The notes beneath the pieces were generated by a model, which was not told where the DNA came from, did not search any database, and was given only the letters and a program-made list of their open reading frames with translations. From a virus, in the IMG/VR virus record IMGVR_UViG_3300032308_002752, positions 1 through 23,837 of that record: a DNA stretch of 23,837 bases, one strand, 5' to 3'. Made by a program: the position numbers and the translations under genes. Shown here piece by piece: positions 21,236-23,837 of this stretch (position 1 is its first letter; each line of letters opens with the position of its first letter).

Positions 21236-21886
21236 CTATCCCGTCACAGAAAGCGTGACAGTAACGCTCAGAATGTCGCCAGACGTCACCGCCCGCGAGC
21301 CGCCCGAGAACGTCACCGCGTTGTACAGCGTGCCCGTGGTGCCAGACTTTGTACTGCTGGTGGTGACAAAATAACCATCGACGGTGGCCGAGCCGTTGAC
21401 GTTGAACACGGCCTTGCTGGCACTGTTGGTGGCACTGCCACCGGAGGCCGCCGCCAACGTCAAGGTTTGGCGAGTGCTTTCGCTGTAAGCGGTAATTTCG
21501 CTCCATCCGGCATGGCTGGCCATGGTGTCGCCCGCCGCCACGGTGCCGGTGCCTTTGAGGCCTACAGACCACGCCGCCGTGTAGCCACTGGCGCGGAATG
21601 TGTTATCCAACAAAGCATTCAGGCCCGTTGTGACGACCAGGTTGTGGCTGGTGTCTTCCCATTTTAAATTCCCTTCAGCATCGCGACATTCGGTATGCCA
21701 GACCGACGTGACAAAAGGGGTAGAGGTCGCCATAACACTTTTGGCCACACTGGCCTGACCCAAATCACGGGCCGCTGCTTGCTTTTGGCGTAAGGGCCAG
21801 TGGGCCGCCTCCACGGGAATAAACCCGTTGGTGGCCATGGCGGCAATCATCAGGGCGGGTAAAAATGCTTTTGAAAACTTACGCAT
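21236..21886 (-). CDS. Phage structural protein with added signal peptide
   Basis: 216 residues. Residues 1-27 look like a Sec signal peptide (MRKFSKAF, core LPALMIAAMATNGFI, cleavage near VEA). From residue 52 (MATSTPFVTSVWHTECRDAE, then GNLKWEDTSHNLVVTTGLNA) the protein matches a type of small phage structural protein I have seen in many tailed phages, with AAWSVGLKGTGTVAAGDTMA, SHAGWSEITAYSESTRQTLT and a C-terminal RAVTSGDILSVTVTLSV. Those relatives usually begin near M52. Here GGAGGA eight bases before M1 favours the long form, and no ribosome binding site is visible before M52. It lies between the gp6-type connector and the neck genes. The role of the mature part is unknown; a head-decoration or surface-exposed beta domain is possible. 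Confidence 0.82.
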   Translation of the reverse strand: MRKFSKAFLPALMIAAMATNGFIPVEAAHWPLRQKQAAARDLGQASVAKSVMATSTPFVTSVWHTECRDAEGNLKWEDTSHNLVVTTGLNALLDNTFRASGYTAAWSVGLKGTGTVAAGDTMASHAGWSEITAYSESTRQTLTLAAASGGSATNSASKAVFNVNGSATVDGYFVTTSSTKSGTTGTLYNAVTFSGGSRAVTSGDILSVTVTLSVTG

Positions 21887-21922
21887 ACAAGATCCTCCAA
21901 ACTCATCATAAAAGGCGGCGTT

Positions 21923-22516
21923 TTAGGAAATACCCCAATCGGCCCCATCCACACGATAGGGGTAAATCAGGCTCTGAAAGCCCAAGGGAATTTCCATCAA
22001 AGCGCGCGCCTCAGTGGCTTCACGGTTTTTAAACAGGTGTGAAATCAACATTTTCATGGCACTCATCAGCGGGGCCGGAATAGCCGCCGCGTTGGCAAAG
22101 CCCGCATCAAACTGAATCGTCACCGCGTTGGGCTGTCGCCTGGTCGTGGGCCACGTTTTATCGTAGGCGGGCAACAGGCGGGCAGGCTGATTTGTCGCAT
22201 CCAGCGTGTAGTCACTGGGCGACCAGACCGTGGCGTCTCCGTCGTCGTCAACATACGTCACACTGTCAATGTTGGTAACGGGCGATTTTGGCAAGCGAAT
22301 CGCGGTGTATGTCCACAGAGGGAAGGCATCCAGGGTGAGTGTCCACGTCGCGGGCATCAACTGCAGACCCGTGAGGTTTTCTACCTGCATTCGCGCGGTG
22401 GGTATCAACGCCGTGATGAGATCGTCCCAGTAGTCGCTATCCACTTCGCACTGGGCCTTGGCCTGCTCCAGCGTCAACGGCTCCGAGGCCGGTGCGGTGT
22501 GAATTGCCAGGCCCAT
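21923..22516 (-). CDS. Head-tail connector protein (gp6-like / phiE125 gp8 family)
   Basis: 197 residues. LTLEQAKAQCEVDSDYWDDL and ITALIPTARMQVENLTGLQL are the conserved start of gp6-like connectors; the middle has FPLWTYTAIRLPKSPVTNID and SVTYVDDDGDATVWSPSDYT, and the end has PLMSAMKMLISHLFKNREAT. These proteins form a ring below the portal that links it to head-closure and tail. Length fits the phiE125 gp8 branch. AAGGG before the ATG overlaps the upstream stop codon. The neighbours agree: small head proteins before it, neck proteins after it. Confidence 0.94.
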   Translation of the reverse strand: MGLAIHTAPASEPLTLEQAKAQCEVDSDYWDDLITALIPTARMQVENLTGLQLMPATWTLTLDAFPLWTYTAIRLPKSPVTNIDSVTYVDDDGDATVWSPSDYTLDATNQPARLLPAYDKTWPTTRRQPNAVTIQFDAGFANAAAIPAPLMSAMKMLISHLFKNREATEARALMEIPLGFQSLIYPYRVDGADWGIS

Positions 22517-22519
22517 GGG

Positions 22520-22777
22520 TTACCCTTCAGGCTGCTGCTCACTTGGGCTTTCTTTTTTCGCTTTTTCCTGAGCTTTCGTTTCCGCCTCGGCTTGCGCCGT
22601 CAATTGAGCTTCAATAATCGCTTCTTTCGCTTTTTCTTGCGCTTTTGGGTCGACATACTCGGCGTAACCGCCCATCACCAAGGCTTCGGCCTGAGCTTTA
22701 TCAAACTCCACCGTCTGGCCTTCCTGATAAACGCCATTAGGCCCCGCCATCAGCGTTTTTAAAATTACTTTAGGCAT
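22520..22777 (-). CDS. Small head protein with charged coiled-coil tail
   Basis: 85 residues from the ATG at 22777 (MPKVILKTLMAGPNGVYQEG). I prefer this start over a TTG 18 bases upstream because a GGGGAG overlapping the preceding stop is well spaced for it. The N-terminal half (YQEGQTVEFDKAQAEALVMG, then GYAEYVD) matches a common small phage protein found between capsid and connector genes. The C-terminal half is Ala/Glu/Lys/Gln-rich (KAQEKAKEAIIEAQLTAQAE), probably helical, ending SEQQPEG. Likely a head-associated or assembly protein; exact function unknown. It lies 5 bp after the upstream gene and 3 bp before the connector gene. Confidence 0.82.
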   Translation of the reverse strand: MPKVILKTLMAGPNGVYQEGQTVEFDKAQAEALVMGGYAEYVDPKAQEKAKEAIIEAQLTAQAEAETKAQEKAKKESPSEQQPEG

Positions 22778-22782
22778 AGAAA

Positions 22783-23256
22783 TTAGGCTCCCCAATTGGT
22801 GCCGCTGGCGGCAGAAACAATCACGCTGCCGTCAATCGGGTTTTTAACGCAAACATATTGATCGGCGGGCTTCGCCGTGTCGGTGAGGGTAAACGTGGCG
22901 ATACCAGTCGCCGCCGTCGCCGCGATGACATGTTTTTTGGCCGTCAACGCCGTCAACACCGCGCCACCCGTGGCCGCCAATGCCCCTGAATAACTATCTG
23001 CGGTTAGGCCGACGCCGCCCGTGTCTTCAGACATCCACATCTCAAAATTGACAGGCCGCGCCACCGTGACGCCTTCGGCATCTTTGGCGGTGACGGTAAT
23101 ACCCATCACATTGGCGGCCCCAGCGGCCAAGGCAATGGCAAACGTCGTGACTTTCTCTTGTCCACCGACGGCCAGCGCGCCATCCAGGGCCAGCGTGCCG
23201 CCACTGTGCACGGTGAGCGTGTCAGGCTCGCGGGTTATCTTGGTATTGCCGGGCAT
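22783..23256 (-). CDS. Putative head decoration or minor structural protein
   Basis: 157 residues, beta-rich and poor in charged residues. HSGGTLALDGALAVGGQEKV is followed by a domain with VMGITVTAKDAEGVTVARPV and NFEMWMSEDTGGVGLTADSY, then ATFTLTDTAKPADQYVCVKN, which looks like a small immunoglobulin-like or head-fibre-like beta sandwich. The position after the capsid gene fits a decoration protein on the head surface. GGAG precedes the ATG. I cannot name the family with certainty. Confidence 0.72.
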   Translation of the reverse strand: MPGNTKITREPDTLTVHSGGTLALDGALAVGGQEKVTTFAIALAAGAANVMGITVTAKDAEGVTVARPVNFEMWMSEDTGGVGLTADSYSGALAATGGAVLTALTAKKHVIAATAATGIATFTLTDTAKPADQYVCVKNPIDGSVIVSAASGTNWGA

Positions 23257-23295
23257 GGTTCAGGCTCCAGACGAAAGGAAGGCTAAAAATTTAAA

Positions 23296-23739
23296 TTAGG
23301 CCACGCCCGTCACTTTGGCACTGGCAATCACTTCCGTGCCTTGGGTGGTGGGTTGTTTGCTGGCCCCGTAGCGAATTGCCACGGTATCGCCAAAGGCAAT
23401 GTTGGCCGTCGCGCTTTGTTGGCGCACGCCCACATAACGCTGACGCGGTTTGTGAACGTCAATCATCAGCACGCGGTTGTTCAGGTCATCGTTGATGGCA
23501 CAGGTGGCCGTCACCACCCCACCCGCCAAGGCATTGGCGTTGCTGCTGCTGGCGGCGGTGTTGTCGTAGGCCGTCACCGTGGCCACGCCCGTGGCGGCAC
23601 TGTCGGTTAAGGGCACAATAAACAACACGCCTTCGTAGCCGGTTAAATCCAGAAAATCTGAATAATCATCGGTGTTGGAGGCGTTTGAAATCGGCGCGTT
23701 GACGTGATCAACCAGCACATGTTCACTAATGGGCAACAT
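23296..23739 (-). CDS. Hypothetical structural protein downstream of the capsid gene
   Basis: 147 residues, beta-rich. DDYSDFLDLTGYEGVLFIVP and DSAATGVATVTAYDNTAASS lead into LNNRVLMIDVHKPRQRYVGV and RQQSATANIAFGDTVAIRYG, a pattern found in small virion proteins encoded between capsid and connector genes, probably a single compact beta domain. GAGGA lies before the ATG, 50 bp after the stop of the putative capsid gene. A role in head stabilisation or decoration is inferred from position only. Confidence 0.75.
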   Translation of the reverse strand: MLPISEHVLVDHVNAPISNASNTDDYSDFLDLTGYEGVLFIVPLTDSAATGVATVTAYDNTAASSSNANALAGGVVTATCAINDDLNNRVLMIDVHKPRQRYVGVRQQSATANIAFGDTVAIRYGASKQPTTQGTEVIASAKVTGVA

Positions 23740-23789
23740 AGTCAGGAATCCTCAGGCAATATCGAAATCACACAACAACAATCGGGGTA

Positions 23790-23837
23790 TTAAGCCAGTT
23801 TCACGCGGGTAAACGCTTCAGCAAGCGCGGGCATACC
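23790..23837 (-). CDS. C-terminal end of probable major capsid protein (partial)
   Basis: Only the last 15 codons and the TAA stop lie in the window: GMPALAEAFTRVKLA. The gene continues beyond the right edge. A short helical ending with a final strand of the type AFTRVKLA is usual for HK97-fold capsid proteins, and the following small head genes support this, but so few residues cannot prove it. Confidence 0.5.
   Translation of the reverse strand, partial: GMPALAEAFTRVKLA

Overview
This window is the late structural and lysis region of a tailed, lambda/HK97-like siphophage (free phage, episomal or prophage form). I estimate about 55% GC by eye. All supported genes lie on the minus strand, so they read from right to left: C-terminus of a probable major capsid protein at the right edge, small head proteins, gp6-type connector, head-closure protein, HK97 gp10-type neck proteins, tail terminator, three tail-tube paralogues, tail assembly chaperones with a programmed frameshift, tape measure, distal tail and hub proteins, NlpC/P60-like peptidase, integrase, J-like tail-tip protein, tail fibres/adhesins, and a lysis cassette at the left. 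The host is most likely a Gram-negative bacterium, probably a proteobacterium, judged from the lambda-like tail tip, the Sec signal peptides with AxA cleavage motifs, and an embedded CCA-encoding tRNA-Val(GAC) fragment. I cannot name the species.

The most unusual region is 11141-12526. A tyrosine integrase and what looks like a complete attP site sit inside the tail operon, between the NlpC/P60-like gene and the J-like gene. The attP core carries the 3' part of tRNA-Val(GAC), from the anticodon arm to CCA and the trailer. It is flanked by two identical 24-bp arm repeats, each a tandem TTTTGTCCAA motif, and by a perfect 28-bp inverted repeat. An intact attP means the sequence shows the unintegrated arrangement. 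Integration here would put the J/fibre/lysis block and the head/tail block at opposite ends of the prophage.

Four proteins expected to be virion components (J-like tip, two fibres/adhesins, and a 216-residue protein in the neck cluster) begin with convincing Sec signal peptides, three of them behind good ribosome binding sites. The palindromic octamer GCCATGGC occurs at least 24 times, many times more than chance. Seven copies sit at start codons and four encode Ala-Met-Ala at or near the end of the four signal peptides' hydrophobic cores.

Other well-supported features are a canonical -1 frameshift signal (GGGAAAC, stop codon, stem-loop) that produces a G/GT chaperone pair, a tandem triplication of the tail-tube gene, an HK97 gp10-like protein apparently split over two adjacent genes, and two rho-independent terminators enclosing one small gene between the fibres and the lysis cassette. 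No CRISPR array, insertion sequence, rRNA or replication gene was seen.
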